Part shown: piece after piece, positions 8,243-17,841 of the stretch | How positions within the stretch are numbered: the first letter of the stretch is position 1 | Layout of the letters: each line of letters opens with the position of its first letter | Notes under the pieces: model-generated | Databases searched by the model: none | What the model was told of the DNA's origin: nothing | Seen by the model: only the letters and a program-made list of their open reading frames with translations | Made by a program: the position numbers and the translations under genes | Source of the DNA: Helicobacter valdiviensis | GTDB taxonomy: Bacteria; Campylobacterota; Campylobacteria; Campylobacterales; Helicobacteraceae | DNA: 64,000 nt | NCBI RefSeq assembly: GCF_003245365.1 | Contig: NZ_NBIU01000003.1 | Location: 1-64,000 of the forward strand | Reading direction: 5' to 3'

Positions 8243-9181
8243 ATGTTGAATAAAATGATTATAGGTTCCCTTGTGGCAAGTGCTTTTTTGGTAAGCATCA
8301 ATGCTAGTGAGTTTGAACATGATGGATTTGGTGGTAGCATTAGCCTTGGTGGTGGTATAAGAAGCTTAAAGAGCAACATTAATCCAGCAAATGATGCAAG
8401 AAAAATAGGAAGCTACAATGATAAGCATTCAAGCAATGATGGGGCTTTGCTTGTTGGGCTTGATTTGTATTATAAAGGAATTAGAGGGGAAGATAAAGTT
8501 TTTTTGAAAAACTATAATGGACGCGATATTAGCGGACTTAGTGCAGGATATGCGTTTAATTATGGAGCGCATACTAGTGAAATTGCACTTGTGAGTGCTT
8601 TTGGAGAAGAAGCTTATGCAAATCCTTACCAGCTTAATGTGGATAGAGAGATTGTAGATCGTTATCAAATTGGTGGGAGAATTGGACATACTTTTAAGTT
8701 AGATGAGAATAATAAAATTTATGGAAATTATACTTTTGCAAAAGATGATTATGATAAAGAAGATTTAGCGGAGAGTTTGAAGCGTGATGGTTATATCCAT
8801 GAATTTGAAATAGGCTATGGTTATCAAGGATATAGTATTGGGGTATTTTATGATTTTAAAAATGCTAAAGGTGGTGCTGAAAGCTATGATAGCTATGGTG
8901 TCAAGCTAAAAGCTAGTTCAAAAATCTTTGATGAAAAAACTTTTGCTAAAGCAGGGTTTGAATATGGCAAAAGAAACTATGATGATAAAAATATTATCTT
9001 TGATAGAAAGAGAGAAACCGATGTTGTGAAATTAGATTTTACACTCACTAGAGAGGATATTTTTGGTTTTAATAATTTTTATGTTTTTGCAAGCTATCTT
9101 TATGGAAATTATGGCGATGATATTGGATTTTTTGATGAGCGATACCATATTGGCTTAGCAGGTGTGGGTTATAGATTTTAG
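8243..9181 (+). CDS. Outer-membrane beta-barrel protein, DUF2860-like
   Basis: 312 residues. A signal peptide runs from MLNKM to INA-SEF (about 20 residues). The mature part starts with FGGSISLGGGIRS and alternates polar and aromatic residues throughout. It ends in VGYRF, the terminal Phe recognised by the BAM machinery. The pattern fits the DUF2860 family of outer-membrane barrels, whose function I do not know. The ATG at 8243 follows TTAGGAG; an upstream TTG at 8183 lacks a site and would add 20 residues before the signal peptide. A small membrane-protein gene follows within ten bases. Confidence 0.75.
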   Translation: MLNKMIIGSLVASAFLVSINASEFEHDGFGGSISLGGGIRSLKSNINPANDARKIGSYNDKHSSNDGALLVGLDLYYKGIRGEDKVFLKNYNGRDISGLSAGYAFNYGAHTSEIALVSAFGEEAYANPYQLNVDREIVDRYQIGGRIGHTFKLDENNKIYGNYTFAKDDYDKEDLAESLKRDGYIHEFEIGYGYQGYSIGVFYDFKNAKGGAESYDSYGVKLKASSKIFDEKTFAKAGFEYGKRNYDDKNIIFDRKRETDVVKLDFTLTREDIFGFNNFYVFASYLYGNYGDDIGFFDERYHIGLAGVGYRF

Positions 9182-9190
9182 GATTTTTTG

Positions 9191-9421
9191 ATGTTTCCTA
9201 AGAAGTTTTATCGTCTTATTTTTACGACACTAATGAGTTTAACAATGAGCTTTATGATGTCTGGGATTATCACTTATTTAAATCTTGGATTTAGTAGTGA
9301 TTTCTTCTCGCAATGGCTAATACATAGCTTCCCAAAAGCTTGGGTTGCTGCCTTTGTGGTGGCATATATTGTAATCCCTAGAGTTGCTAAGATTAGTGAG
9401 GCCTTAGTAAAAAAAGATTGA
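9191..9421 (+). CDS. Small DUF2798-like inner-membrane protein
   Basis: 76 residues with two hydrophobic segments (about 8-28 and 49-66) and a charged C-terminus, matching the short two-helix DUF2798 family. Function is unknown. AGGA overlaps the end of the preceding barrel gene and the spacing suits the ATG at 9191, so the two genes are probably one operon. Confidence 0.65.
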   Translation: MFPKKFYRLIFTTLMSLTMSFMMSGIITYLNLGFSSDFFSQWLIHSFPKAWVAAFVVAYIVIPRVAKISEALVKKD

Positions 9422-9711
9422 TTTTCTTGATAAAAATTAAAATGGCATAAAGCACAAAATTTACTTTAAGAGGTTTTTGTTTTGTCTTTGGAATTTTTGG
9501 TGGGTGGAATGCAAGTGAGATTTAAAGTATGGGGCAATAAATAACAATACTTTTATTCGGATTTTATGGGGGATAAATATTAAAATTATAAAGTTTGAAA
9601 ATATCATCAATTTTTTAATAGAATAGCAAACTTTTTAAAGTTTTATTGGTTTTTGAAAAGTTGTATGGATACCAAAATAAAATTTTTAGTATTCAAGGAA
9701 GAAAAAGGATA
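9422..9711. other. Intergenic region without a convincing gene
   Basis: About 290 bases between converging genes. It holds a short open stretch ending in FKVWGNK and stop, preceded by a stop and without a start or ribosome site, and AT-rich DNA. I see nothing I would annotate. Confidence 0.5.
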
Positions 9712-9730
9712 AAAGCTCCAAAAGAGCTTT
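9712..9730 (-). terminator. Terminator of the YceI gene
   Basis: AAAGCTC, loop of five, GAGCTTT: a 7-bp stem overlapping the YceI stop codon. On the minus strand it runs into TTTTATCCTTTTTC. Confidence 0.6.
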
Positions 9731-10271
9731 ATTGTGCGTTTGCACTAAGAGAGAGAAGAATTTCTACTTCATCTCCTACAAGGCTATCTTTTAGACTAGA
9801 TTCCCAAACCACACCAAAATCAGATCTTTTGATTTTTGTGGTAGCATTGATTTTTAAAATCTTACCCTCTAGTTTTGGAGTTCCACTAAATACTACTTCT
9901 TTTGTTTTGTCTTTAATGGTAAGATTTCCATAAATCTTTCCTGCTTCCATCTTTGTCATTTTAAAAGTCATCGCAGGATATTTCTCTGCATTAAAAATAT
10001 CAGGTGCTCTTAAGTGGTTATCTCTTTGTGTGCTTGCAGTATCTACAGAAGCAATTTCTACATTGCCTTCAAATGTATTTAAAACCTTTTTACTTTCATC
10101 ATAATCAATCACTGCACTAAATTTAGTAAATTTACCATCTACATTGGTAAGTTTTAAGTGAGATACTTTGAAATCTACCTTTGAATTTGCATTGTCTAGT
10201 GCATAGGGAGTGGCTAGTGCTGGTAGGCTAAGCATCGCAACAATCGCTGAAATTTTTAAGAATTTGTTCAT
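9729..10271 (-). CDS. YceI-family periplasmic protein
   Basis: 180 residues. A signal peptide of about 20 residues (ends SLPALA) precedes the YceI lipocalin-like domain. The domain begins with YALDNANSKVDFKVSHLK and includes the family pattern RDNHLRAPDIFNAEKYPAMTF. Related proteins bind long isoprenoid chains in the periplasm. The substrate here is unknown. It is transcribed alone, ends in a hairpin, and has a Fur-box-like sequence upstream. Confidence 0.9.
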   Translation of the reverse strand: MNKFLKISAIVAMLSLPALATPYALDNANSKVDFKVSHLKLTNVDGKFTKFSAVIDYDESKKVLNTFEGNVEIASVDTASTQRDNHLRAPDIFNAEKYPAMTFKMTKMEAGKIYGNLTIKDKTKEVVFSGTPKLEGKILKINATTKIKRSDFGVVWESSLKDSLVGDEVEILLSLSANAQ

Positions 10272-10300
10272 CTTTTTTCCTTTGTTTAAAAATACATTTT

Positions 10301-10306
10301 ATTCTA
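10301..10306 (-). promoter_or_regulatory. -10 element of the YceI gene
   Basis: TAGAAT on the minus strand, 30 bases before the start codon, in an otherwise AT-rich leader. No clear -35 is visible. Confidence 0.35.
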
Positions 10307-10341
10307 CCATACTTTACTAAAAAATAATAAATTTTATAAAC

Positions 10342-10356
10342 TAATAATAATTATTT
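10342..10356. promoter_or_regulatory. Fur-box-like sequence
   Basis: TAATAATAATTATTT matches 14 of 15 positions of the H. pylori Fur box TAATAATnATTATTA. It lies about 50 bases upstream of the likely YceI transcription start. AT-rich DNA gives such matches by chance, so iron regulation is only a suggestion. Confidence 0.3.
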
Positions 10357-10385
10357 TATAAGAATAATGGGAATTTTTGTGCCAT

Positions 10386-11213
10386 TTATTTAAAGCTTTT
10401 TAAGCGTTCTACAACTTTATCAATAATCCAATTAGGAGTAGAAGCACCTGCACTTACACCGCAAATTTGTTTTCCTATAAACCAAGTTTCTTGTAGTTCT
10501 TGTGCCTCTTCAATCAAATAGCAATCTTGACAAAATTCTTTAGAGATATTATAAAGTTGTTTAGTGTTTGCAGAGTTTTTTCCGCCCACGATTACCATTA
10601 CATCCACTTCTTTAGCCAAGCTTCTAGCTGAATCTTGATTGTCAAATGTGGCATTACAAATGGTGTTAAAAACGCGACATTCTGAGCATTGTGGGATTAA
10701 AAAATCTGCAATTTTTAAAAATATTTCTACATTTTTAGTGGTTTGCGAAATGAGTGCAACTTTATCAGAGATTTTTATGTCTTTTAGGGCTTCTAATTTA
10801 TCAATTACTACAGGTTCATTTTGGCAATAGCTCATTACCCCCTTAACTTCAGGATGTTTCACATCTCCAAAGATGATGATTTGATAACCCTCTTTACTCA
10901 TTCTTTCGCAAATTTCTTGAGGTTTGGTTACAAAAGGGCAAGTAGCATCTGTGATATTGTTTGTTTTTTTCTTTAGCTCTTCTAAGTCGTTTTTGGTAAT
11001 CCCATGTGTTCTTATAATAACTTCTTGGTTAGGTTTTACTTCTTGAATATTTTCATTTACCACTACATTAAAATTCTCTTTTAAGCGTTCAATTTCTTTT
11101 GCATTGTGGATAAGTGGCCCTAAAGTAATGCTATTTGGTTTGCTTTCAGCAAGTTTGATTGCGCGTCTTACACCAAAACAAAAACCATAATTTTTTGCTA
11201 ATTTTACTTCCAT
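10386..11213 (-). CDS. ispH: 4-hydroxy-3-methylbut-2-enyl diphosphate reductase
   Basis: 275 residues. The last enzyme of the non-mevalonate isoprenoid pathway; it makes IPP and DMAPP with an iron-sulfur cluster. The three cluster cysteines are visible in FCFGVRRA (C12), ATCPFV (C92) and NTICNAT (C186). TTKN and NTKQL substrate-binding motifs are also present. It ends pheS-pheT-aroA-ispH, the H. pylori order, 17 bases after aroA. Confidence 0.96.
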   Translation of the reverse strand: MEVKLAKNYGFCFGVRRAIKLAESKPNSITLGPLIHNAKEIERLKENFNVVVNENIQEVKPNQEVIIRTHGITKNDLEELKKKTNNITDATCPFVTKPQEICERMSKEGYQIIIFGDVKHPEVKGVMSYCQNEPVVIDKLEALKDIKISDKVALISQTTKNVEIFLKIADFLIPQCSECRVFNTICNATFDNQDSARSLAKEVDVMVIVGGKNSANTKQLYNISKEFCQDCYLIEEAQELQETWFIGKQICGVSAGASTPNWIIDKVVERLKSFK

Positions 11214-11230
11214 ATTTACCTCATTATTTT

Positions 11231-12535
11231 TTAATTTTTCTCTTCTAGTGTGGTAATTTCTTTTAAAATATTTAAAAAATTAGGAAATGAAATATTGATA
11301 TATTCTGCCTCTTTTATGGTAATTCCACTTTTTAACCCTGCAATAGCAAAGCTCATAGCAATTCTATGATCGCCAAAGCTTGAAATTTCTGCTTTTTTAA
11401 ATTCTCCACCTACAATGCTAAAACCATCTTCAAACTCTTTTGCTTCAATCCCGCAAGCTTTTAGATTTTCTACTACTGCATAAATGCGATCACATTCTTT
11501 TACTCTTAGTTCTTTTGCGTTTTTAACAAGGCTTTCTCCTTTAGCACAAGCCATAGCAATAGCAAGTGCTGGAAGCTCATCAATAAGCCATGAAATTCTT
11601 TCACTCACTTCTATACTTTGGAGTGTGTTAGGGGCTTTTAGATAAATATCGCCAATATCTTCATAAGCACTTTGTGTGATTTTATATTCTATCTGCACAC
11701 CCATTTTTTCTAGCATTTTAAAGGCTTCTATTCTTGTAGGATTTAATAAAACATTTCTCAATATCCCGCTAGAATTTGGCATAATAGCAATCGCAACTGC
11801 AAAGAAAAAAGCACTAGATGGATCGCTTGGTATTTTGATTTCCAAGCCTTTTAATTTTTCTTTTAAAGGAGTGATTTTGATTTTTACTGCTTCTTTTTGA
11901 ATGTCGCTTTGAATGTCTGCTCCCATACCACAAAGCATTTTTTCAGAATGGTTACGGCTAAGTTCGTTTTCATAATAATAGCATTCTCCTTTGGAAAAGA
12001 GAGCTGCTAGGATGAGTGCAGATTTTACTTGTGCGCTTGGAATTTCGCTTTTGAAAGTGAAATTTTCAAGATAAGGATTGCCTACAATTACAATGGGAGC
12101 ATATTTTCCCTCATCTCTTCCATAAATTTGTGCCCCTATACTGCTTAATGGCTTAGCTACTCTTCCCATAGGACGCACATTTAAATATTCATCTCCACTC
12201 AATACAAAAAGTCCCTTTTGTGTGCTTAAAAGTCCCATATAAAGCCTAATGGCTGTTCCTGCATTGCCACATTCTAAAATGCCTTTAGGCTCTTGTATGC
12301 CGTCTTTTGGCGGGATTAGTTCTATGCCTTTTGTGTGTTCTTTAATGCTAAGTCCAAGTTGTTTGGCTATTTTTAAAGAATTTAGTGTATCTTCACCTAA
12401 AAGATAATTTTCCACGAAAGAAGAATCTTTGCAGAGCAAAGAAAAAATAGCACATCTATGAGAAATGGATTTATCTGCCGCAATAGAATTTGTATCTAAC
12501 CGAAAATGGGTAGCAGGTTGGATAGTAATTGTCAT
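11231..12535 (-). CDS. aroA: 3-phosphoshikimate 1-carboxyvinyltransferase (EPSP synthase)
   Basis: 434 residues. It joins PEP to shikimate-3-phosphate in the shikimate pathway. Motifs are complete: DKSISHR near residue 21, GNAGTAIRL, RPMGRVAKPL, SRNHSEKML, the catalytic Asp in DELPALAIA, KECDRI, and GDHRIAMSFAI near the end. The ATG overlaps the pheT stop as ATGA, so translation is coupled to the tRNA synthetase genes. Confidence 0.97.
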   Translation of the reverse strand: MTITIQPATHFRLDTNSIAADKSISHRCAIFSLLCKDSSFVENYLLGEDTLNSLKIAKQLGLSIKEHTKGIELIPPKDGIQEPKGILECGNAGTAIRLYMGLLSTQKGLFVLSGDEYLNVRPMGRVAKPLSSIGAQIYGRDEGKYAPIVIVGNPYLENFTFKSEIPSAQVKSALILAALFSKGECYYYENELSRNHSEKMLCGMGADIQSDIQKEAVKIKITPLKEKLKGLEIKIPSDPSSAFFFAVAIAIMPNSSGILRNVLLNPTRIEAFKMLEKMGVQIEYKITQSAYEDIGDIYLKAPNTLQSIEVSERISWLIDELPALAIAMACAKGESLVKNAKELRVKECDRIYAVVENLKACGIEAKEFEDGFSIVGGEFKKAEISSFGDHRIAMSFAIAGLKSGITIKEAEYINISFPNFLNILKEITTLEEKN

Positions 12536-14895
12536 CTTAGCTCTGCTTTAAAGTCTTGTTTTAAGCACTCTAGCACTTTATTGGTAATTTCTACAATATC
12601 CTTTTCTTCCAGGGTTTTGTGGCTAGATTGTAACTCTAAACGAATGGTTAAACTAATTTTATCGCCCAGACTTTCTTCTTTATATACATCAAGCGGATAG
12701 CTTCCTACAATTTCTTCAATTTTAAGAGATAAAATAGCCTGTTGTAGTTTATAATATGGGATATTTTTATCTAATAGGATACTTAAATCTCTAATTGTTT
12801 TTTGGTATTTTGAGTGCATTTTAACTTCTAGATTTTTATAACTTAATTTATCTAGTGTAATTTCACACACAAAAACATCTTCTAACCCTAATTCTTGTGA
12901 TGTTTTTGGGTGAAGTTTAGAAATAATACCTACCTCTTTATCTTCTCTTAGAACTTTTGCACATTGTCCTAAGTGGAAAAAATCTTTATTGCAAGAAGTA
13001 TTTTCTTCTAGCCTAAAATCTCCAATTACGCGCGAAACTCTATCGGCAAAAGTGTAAAACTCTCCTTTAATTCCTTTTGCATTGGGATATCTTTCTTCTT
13101 TGAGGAAACCACTTTGTAAAAATGCAATTTTTACACTTTCATTGCGATTTTCATCATATACAGAGCCAATTTCCATTAAAGAAACCGCATTAAAGCCATT
13201 ATTGTGGTTACGCAATGCTGCCTCCATAAGTCCAACAATCATTGTAGGGCGTAAGGTATTTAAATCATTAGTGATCGGATTTAAGAGTTCTAATTCTTCT
13301 TTTAATGTGCTAAAGCCATATTTTTGAAATTTTTCTTTGCTACCAAAGATGAAATGAATAACTTCGTTAAATCCTGCACCAATAGCTTTTTTGGCATATT
13401 CTCTTTTTTTGAAATATAGATTGTGTGCTTTATTGAGTTTATTGCCCTGTATAAAACTAAGTGGAGCATTAGGCACATTATCAATACCAATAAAGCGGAT
13501 AATTTCTTCAATTACATCTTGATAATTTGTAATATCGTGTCTAAAAAAAGGTGGCGTTGCAACAAGAAGCGTTTCATCTGCTGGGATTTCTATTTTGAAT
13601 TCTAAGCGTTTTAAAAGTGTGGCAACTTGTGAGCGTTCTAGTTTTAATCCAATGACTTTAGAAGCTTTTAGAATATCAACAGTGATAGGATTTGTTTGCG
13701 GTAATTCTATCAAGTCATGCCAATCAGCATAAACAAGAGAATTTGCATTGTCTATTACTTTTTCACTTAGAAAGTCAAAGCCTAGTTTTAAATCTGGATT
13801 GCTTCCGCGAGAAGTGCGTTGGAAGATTTTAGGATTCGTTTTGGCTTTTGTTTCTAAAACTCTTTGGGCGAGGATATGAGGAGGAATATAGCTAGCTTCT
13901 AAGATAATAAAATCTTTGCCACAGCTTCCATTGAGTTCTTGTGTGTTGCTTTCTAGTCCGATAGTGGATAGTTTTGTATTGCCATTATAAACGCTTTCAA
14001 AGCCTTTTTCATCTTTTTTAATGGTTAGCACAACGCGTTCTTGCTCGGCTTTATCGCGGATTTGGCAAAAACTTTGTGGATAAGCATTTAAAATTACACC
14101 TGTATAAAGCATACATAAAGCACTAAGATTGCTTAAATATCCTTCGCTAAGCACTTCATTAAAGCCAAGCAATAATAGGAATTTTAAGGGTAAATTTGCA
14201 GAAGCATTTTCTAATGCAAGATATGCAAGAGAACTTTCTTTTTTATCTTGAGCAATTACTTGTAGCACTCTTCCAATGCCTGGTGTATTTTCACTTTCTT
14301 TAGGTTTTGGTCTATTAAGTTCTAGTTCAAAAGCTACGCTAAGCTCTCTAGCAATTCCATAAACACTCATACAATCACCGCGATTTGGAGTTATAGAAAT
14401 CTCATAAACTTCATCATTAAAGCTAGCATACTCACTAAGTTCTTTACCTATGATTAGTTCCCCTATGCTTTCATCAAGCTCTATAATGCCATCATTAATT
14501 GAAGGAAAGCCTAGCTCGCTAGAAGAGCAAAGCATTCCACAGCTTTCAACTCCACGCAAGGTAGCTTTTTTAATTGTAACTTGTGGTAATACTGCCCCCT
14601 CTAATGCTACTGCAACAAACAAGCCTTCTTTTGCATTTTTTGCCCCACATACAATTTGTCGTATTTCATATTCGCCCTCTTTGCCACCAATAGCTACTTG
14701 ACAAATATTGAGTTTTGTAGCATCGGGATGTTTTTTGCATTCAAGAATTTTTCCAACAACCACTTTTTTAGGGGCTACAAGAGCATTAAAGGACTCAACT
14801 TCTAACCCTATTTTATTTAGAATGCTACAAATTTCTTGTGATGTAATATTATGTAATGGAATGATTTCTTCTATAATACTGCGTGTAAATTTCAT
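12532..14895 (-). CDS. pheT: Phenylalanyl-tRNA synthetase, beta subunit
   Basis: 787 residues, normal bacterial length. An N-terminal tRNA-binding domain (about 40-150, with [13 protein letters not shown]) is followed by B3/B4 editing and B5 domains, the synthetase-like core, and a C-terminal anticodon-binding FDX-ACB domain (about 695-787, starting near [13 protein letters not shown]). It pairs with PheS as an alpha2-beta2 enzyme. Its ATG overlaps the pheS stop. Confidence 0.97.
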   Translation of the reverse strand: MKFTRSIIEEIIPLHNITSQEICSILNKIGLEVESFNALVAPKKVVVGKILECKKHPDATKLNICQVAIGGKEGEYEIRQIVCGAKNAKEGLFVAVALEGAVLPQVTIKKATLRGVESCGMLCSSSELGFPSINDGIIELDESIGELIIGKELSEYASFNDEVYEISITPNRGDCMSVYGIARELSVAFELELNRPKPKESENTPGIGRVLQVIAQDKKESSLAYLALENASANLPLKFLLLLGFNEVLSEGYLSNLSALCMLYTGVILNAYPQSFCQIRDKAEQERVVLTIKKDEKGFESVYNGNTKLSTIGLESNTQELNGSCGKDFIILEASYIPPHILAQRVLETKAKTNPKIFQRTSRGSNPDLKLGFDFLSEKVIDNANSLVYADWHDLIELPQTNPITVDILKASKVIGLKLERSQVATLLKRLEFKIEIPADETLLVATPPFFRHDITNYQDVIEEIIRFIGIDNVPNAPLSFIQGNKLNKAHNLYFKKREYAKKAIGAGFNEVIHFIFGSKEKFQKYGFSTLKEELELLNPITNDLNTLRPTMIVGLMEAALRNHNNGFNAVSLMEIGSVYDENRNESVKIAFLQSGFLKEERYPNAKGIKGEFYTFADRVSRVIGDFRLEENTSCNKDFFHLGQCAKVLREDKEVGIISKLHPKTSQELGLEDVFVCEITLDKLSYKNLEVKMHSKYQKTIRDLSILLDKNIPYYKLQQAILSLKIEEIVGSYPLDVYKEESLGDKISLTIRLELQSSHKTLEEKDIVEITNKVLECLKQDFKAELR

Positions 14896-15887
14896 TTAAA
14901 TTGCTCCAAAATTCTTAAATCACTTTCAAAAAATGCCCGTAAATCTGGCACGCTATAAGCTAACATTGCAAATCTTTCTACCCCCATACCAAAGGCGTAT
15001 CCACTTACATTTTCATAACCTACTGCTTTAAAGACATTGTTATCCACACAGCCACAACCTAGAACTTCTAGCCAACCTGTATGCGAACATACTCTACATC
15101 CGCTACCACCGCAAAAAATACAGCTCATATCTACTTCAGCACTTGGTTCGGTGAAAGGGAAGAAGCTAGAGCGGAAACGCACTTTAACCTCTCCAAAAAT
15201 ATATTTTAGAAAATCTTCTAAGATAAATTTTAAGTTTGCAAAACTCACACTATCGTTTCCTTCTTCTACAACCAAACCTTCTACTTGGTGAAACATTGGG
15301 GTGTGTGTTAAGTCATAATCGCATCTAAAAACGCTTCCAGGGCAAATCATACGGATAGGTGGTTTTTGAGATTCCATTGTTCTAATTTGCACAGGTGAAG
15401 TATGTGTGCGTAAAAGTTTTCCATCTTTGAAATAGAAGGTATCTTGCATATCTCTTGCAGGATGGTATTTGGGTAGATTTAATGCCTCAAAATTGTGAAA
15501 ATCATCTTCTACTAAAGGTCCCATCTCTAATGCAAAATTCATAGAGGTAAAATACTCTACAATTCTATCCATCATAAGCATTACTGGGTGGATAGAGCCT
15601 CTTAAGCTAGAGGGTGTAAAAAGACTAACATCAATCTTTTCTTGTTCTAATTTTGCTTGAAGCTCTAAAAAGCTTAAAGCCTCTTTTTTAGTAGCTAGAG
15701 CTTTTTCTATTTCTAATTTGAGTAGATTTAGCTCTTTTGCTTTTTGTTTTCTTTGGTCTTCTTCTAAATCTCTTAAAGCACTAAAGCTTGCAGTTAGAGT
15801 TCCCTTTTTGCCCAAAAGGGAGATTCTAATTTCCTCTAACTTTGCAAGGCTTGAGGCTTCCTCTATTTTTGTAAATATTTCTTTCAC
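14892..15887 (-). CDS. pheS: Phenylalanyl-tRNA synthetase, alpha subunit
   Basis: 331 residues. An N-terminal coiled coil (about 1-90) precedes the class II catalytic core, with [31 protein letters not shown] and the motif 3 segment [10 protein letters not shown] near the C-terminus. The start codon is GTG at 15887, with AGGA eight bases upstream. It heads pheS-pheT-aroA-ispH. The HIT gene diverges from it. Confidence 0.97.
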   Translation of the reverse strand: MKEIFTKIEEASSLAKLEEIRISLLGKKGTLTASFSALRDLEEDQRKQKAKELNLLKLEIEKALATKKEALSFLELQAKLEQEKIDVSLFTPSSLRGSIHPVMLMMDRIVEYFTSMNFALEMGPLVEDDFHNFEALNLPKYHPARDMQDTFYFKDGKLLRTHTSPVQIRTMESQKPPIRMICPGSVFRCDYDLTHTPMFHQVEGLVVEEGNDSVSFANLKFILEDFLKYIFGEVKVRFRSSFFPFTEPSAEVDMSCIFCGGSGCRVCSHTGWLEVLGCGCVDNNVFKAVGYENVSGYAFGMGVERFAMLAYSVPDLRAFFESDLRILEQFK

Positions 15888-15981
15888 TGGTAATGTCCTA
15901 ATTTTTGTAAAGTAACTTTGTGATTATAATAAGAAAAAGATTTACTAAACTTAATTTATATAATATAATTGTAAAATCTAA

Positions 15982-16002
15982 GGATAAAATTCATTTTTAT
16001 CC
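15982..16002. repeat. Inverted repeat in the leader of the HIT gene
   Basis: GGATAAAA, five-base loop, TTTTATCC: an 8-bp perfect stem between TATAAT-like sequences (about 15958-15969) and the AAAAAGGA ribosome site of the HIT gene. It is either an operator or a leader hairpin. Confidence 0.4.
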
Positions 16003-16023
16003 ATATAAACAAAAAGGAAACTT

Positions 16024-16404
16024 ATGACTGTATTTGAAAAAATTATAAAAGGGGAACTTCCTTGCAATAAAGTTTTGGAAAACAATGATTATTTGGCTTT
16101 TCATGATATCGCCCCTAAAGCTCCCGTTCATATCTTGGTAATTCCTAAAAAATTTTATAAGGATTTCCAGACTTTAAGTCCTGATGAAATGGTAGGTTTT
16201 ACAAGTTTTATCCAACAAGTTGCTAAAGAAGTTGGGCTAGATAAAAGCGGTTATCGTCTTATTAGCAATGTAGGAATTGATGGAGGGCAAGAAATACCTT
16301 ATATTCACTTTCATATTCTTGGCGGTGCTAAGCTAAGATGGGATAATCTAGCACAAAATATTTCTGAAAAAGAAAGAATGGAAGAAGCTAAAAAAAGTTT
16401 ATAA
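16024..16404 (+). CDS. HIT-family nucleotide hydrolase (HinT-like)
   Basis: 126 residues with the whole HIT domain: TVFEKIIKGELPC at the start and the triad IHFHILGG near residue 97. HinT-type enzymes hydrolyse phosphoramidates of AMP. It diverges from pheS as in H. pylori. AAAAAGGA precedes the ATG. Confidence 0.93.
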   Translation: MTVFEKIIKGELPCNKVLENNDYLAFHDIAPKAPVHILVIPKKFYKDFQTLSPDEMVGFTSFIQQVAKEVGLDKSGYRLISNVGIDGGQEIPYIHFHILGGAKLRWDNLAQNISEKERMEEAKKSL

Positions 16405-16420
16405 GCTTTTAGGCTTCTTT

Positions 16421-17035
16421 ATGTTTCCTGCTATGGTTGCTCTTTTTATTGATGGACAGAATATTCCTTATAATTTGTATGAAGATATACTAAATCTTGC
16501 AAAAACCAAGGGCGAAATTCTTCAAACTTTCATTTTTGCAAATGTAGCAAGTTCTTGGAGTAAGGAAAAAATCAAACTCTTTGGTGCTATTCTTATTCTT
16601 ATGGATGAAAATTGCGATGAATTTTTGCATAAACAAGTGCTAGGATTTATTAGAGAAAAACCTAAAGAACTCCATTCTGTTATTATTGCAAGTAATGATA
16701 AAGATTTCACAAAAACAATCAAAATTGTCCAAGAAGAAGATATGGAGGTTTTAGGGATTGGCTATAATAATCCTTCTAAAGAGCTTATGCAGGTATCTGA
16801 TGGTTTTTGCACATTATTATCAAAAGAGAGGCAGAGACAAAAATTTTTAAAAGAAGCAGAAAATATAGAAGAAGTTGTAAAGCTCAAAGATGAAGTTTTT
16901 AAAAATAAAGAAATTATTACTAAATTACAAAAAGAAAACTCTGAACTTAAACAACAAATCAATAAAGAAATTCAAAAATATGCCTCTTGTAAGCTAAAAG
17001 AAACTACAAAGGAATTGCATTTTGAATATAAATAA
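16421..17035 (+). CDS. NYN-domain (PIN-like) protein with coiled-coil tail
   Basis: 204 residues. Residues 5-130 fit the NYN/LabA-like fold, a PIN-type nuclease relative: ALFIDGQNI with the first acidic residue (D11), a conserved Asp in ILMDENCDE, and IIASNDKDFTK late in the domain. Residues about 140-195 are a Lys/Glu-rich coiled coil. The expected activity is metal-dependent RNA cleavage, by family only. It starts 17 bases after the HIT gene. It borders an accessory patch of toxin-antitoxin genes, so it may have arrived with them or belong to the HIT transcript. Confidence 0.7.
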   Translation: MFPAMVALFIDGQNIPYNLYEDILNLAKTKGEILQTFIFANVASSWSKEKIKLFGAILILMDENCDEFLHKQVLGFIREKPKELHSVIIASNDKDFTKTIKIVQEEDMEVLGIGYNNPSKELMQVSDGFCTLLSKERQRQKFLKEAENIEEVVKLKDEVFKNKEIITKLQKENSELKQQINKEIQKYASCKLKETTKELHFEYK

Positions 17036-17140
17036 AAACAAATTTTAGCTATCATTTGAAAAACAAAAGGAGCTAATATATATGATTTTTCTAAATATGA
17101 AAATACTACACAAAACAATTAATTAATGCTCTTTCTTGAG

Positions 17141-17350
17141 TGGAAAAAAGAGCAGAAAAACTTGCATTACAAACAAAAGAAAACAATGAACTTTTTAAAT
17201 TTTTCAATGAAAAACTAAAAAATGCTTTTAGCACCAAAAAAGTAAAAGAAGAACGCAGAAGACCTGAACTAGATGAAGCCTAAGAGAGTATGAAAATGGC
17301 GAATATTACACCTATAATAGCGTTGAAGAAATGATGAAAGATTTAAAAAA
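17141..17350 (+). pseudogene. Remnant of a RelB/DinJ-like antitoxin
   Basis: A Lys/Glu-rich frame (EKLALQTKENNELF to RRRPELDEA) ends at a TAA at 17281. Shifting the frame there gives LREYENGEYYTYNSVEEMMKDL, the usual C-terminal part of antitoxins in this family, so a frameshift splits the gene. No intact start is visible. It directly precedes the toxin remnant, in normal antitoxin-toxin order. Confidence 0.55.
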
Positions 17351-17615
17351 GAAGTATCAAATTAAGTTAGCAAATCGTGTTAAAAAACGACTTGAAAAAT
17401 TAAGCACAAAAGAGCAAGATATTTTTGGATATGTAGTTAATAAACTTGCCAATGATGAAACATTAGAAACTAAATCAAAGACCACGCTTTAAAAGGAAAA
17501 TATCGGTTTTAGAGAATGCCACATTAAGCCTGATTTATTGCTAGTCTATCGCAAAAATAACAATATTTTGGAACTATACTTGGCTAACTTAGACAATCAT
17601 AATAATACTTTTTAA
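17345..17615 (+). pseudogene. Remnant of a YafQ/RelE-family mRNA-cleaving toxin
   Basis: The start reads KYQIKLANRVKKRLEKLS, like the first helices of YafQ. The end reads GFRECHIKPDLLLVYR then LYLANLDNHNNTF and stop, the YafQ catalytic C-terminus (His-rich, ending in F). Between them the frame must shift twice (through KDHALKGKYR) to follow the family pattern, and the straight frame has a TAA at 17490. The gene is therefore broken. The family assignment is firm; loss of function is inferred from the shifts. Confidence 0.65.
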
Positions 17616-17841
17616 TCTTCATTGTTTTCTTTGTTCTATTTCATTTTCTATTGTAGAAGCCAATATATTTTTAGGTTATCTTTTAAATCTTTGATTTTGT
17701 TTTTGTTAGAATTGTTTTGCTATATTGGAGTATTTCTGTGGTTATTTCTTTAAGTTTTTGATATGTTTTTATATTCCTTATTTAAGTGTTTCTATTCATT
17801 CTATCTAAAATCATTCATAATTATCTCCTGTATGTAATTGT
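17616..17841. other. Degenerate AT-rich stretch between two toxin-antitoxin loci
   Basis: On the minus strand a GGAGATAATT-ATG arrangement (near 17815-17825) leads into a frame closed after five codons, followed by broken Lys/Gln/Thr-rich stretches. It looks like another decayed small gene. I see no intact feature. Confidence 0.3.

Noticed and set aside
9646-9933. Open frame of 95 codons on the plus strand over the YceI 3' end
   Set aside because: It lies opposite the well-supported YceI gene, crosses that gene's terminator and has no ribosome site or domain.
17490-17492. Possible recoded stop in the YafQ-like toxin
   Set aside because: Following the family pattern needs two frameshifts around the TAA, not a single readthrough, so decay is the simpler reading.
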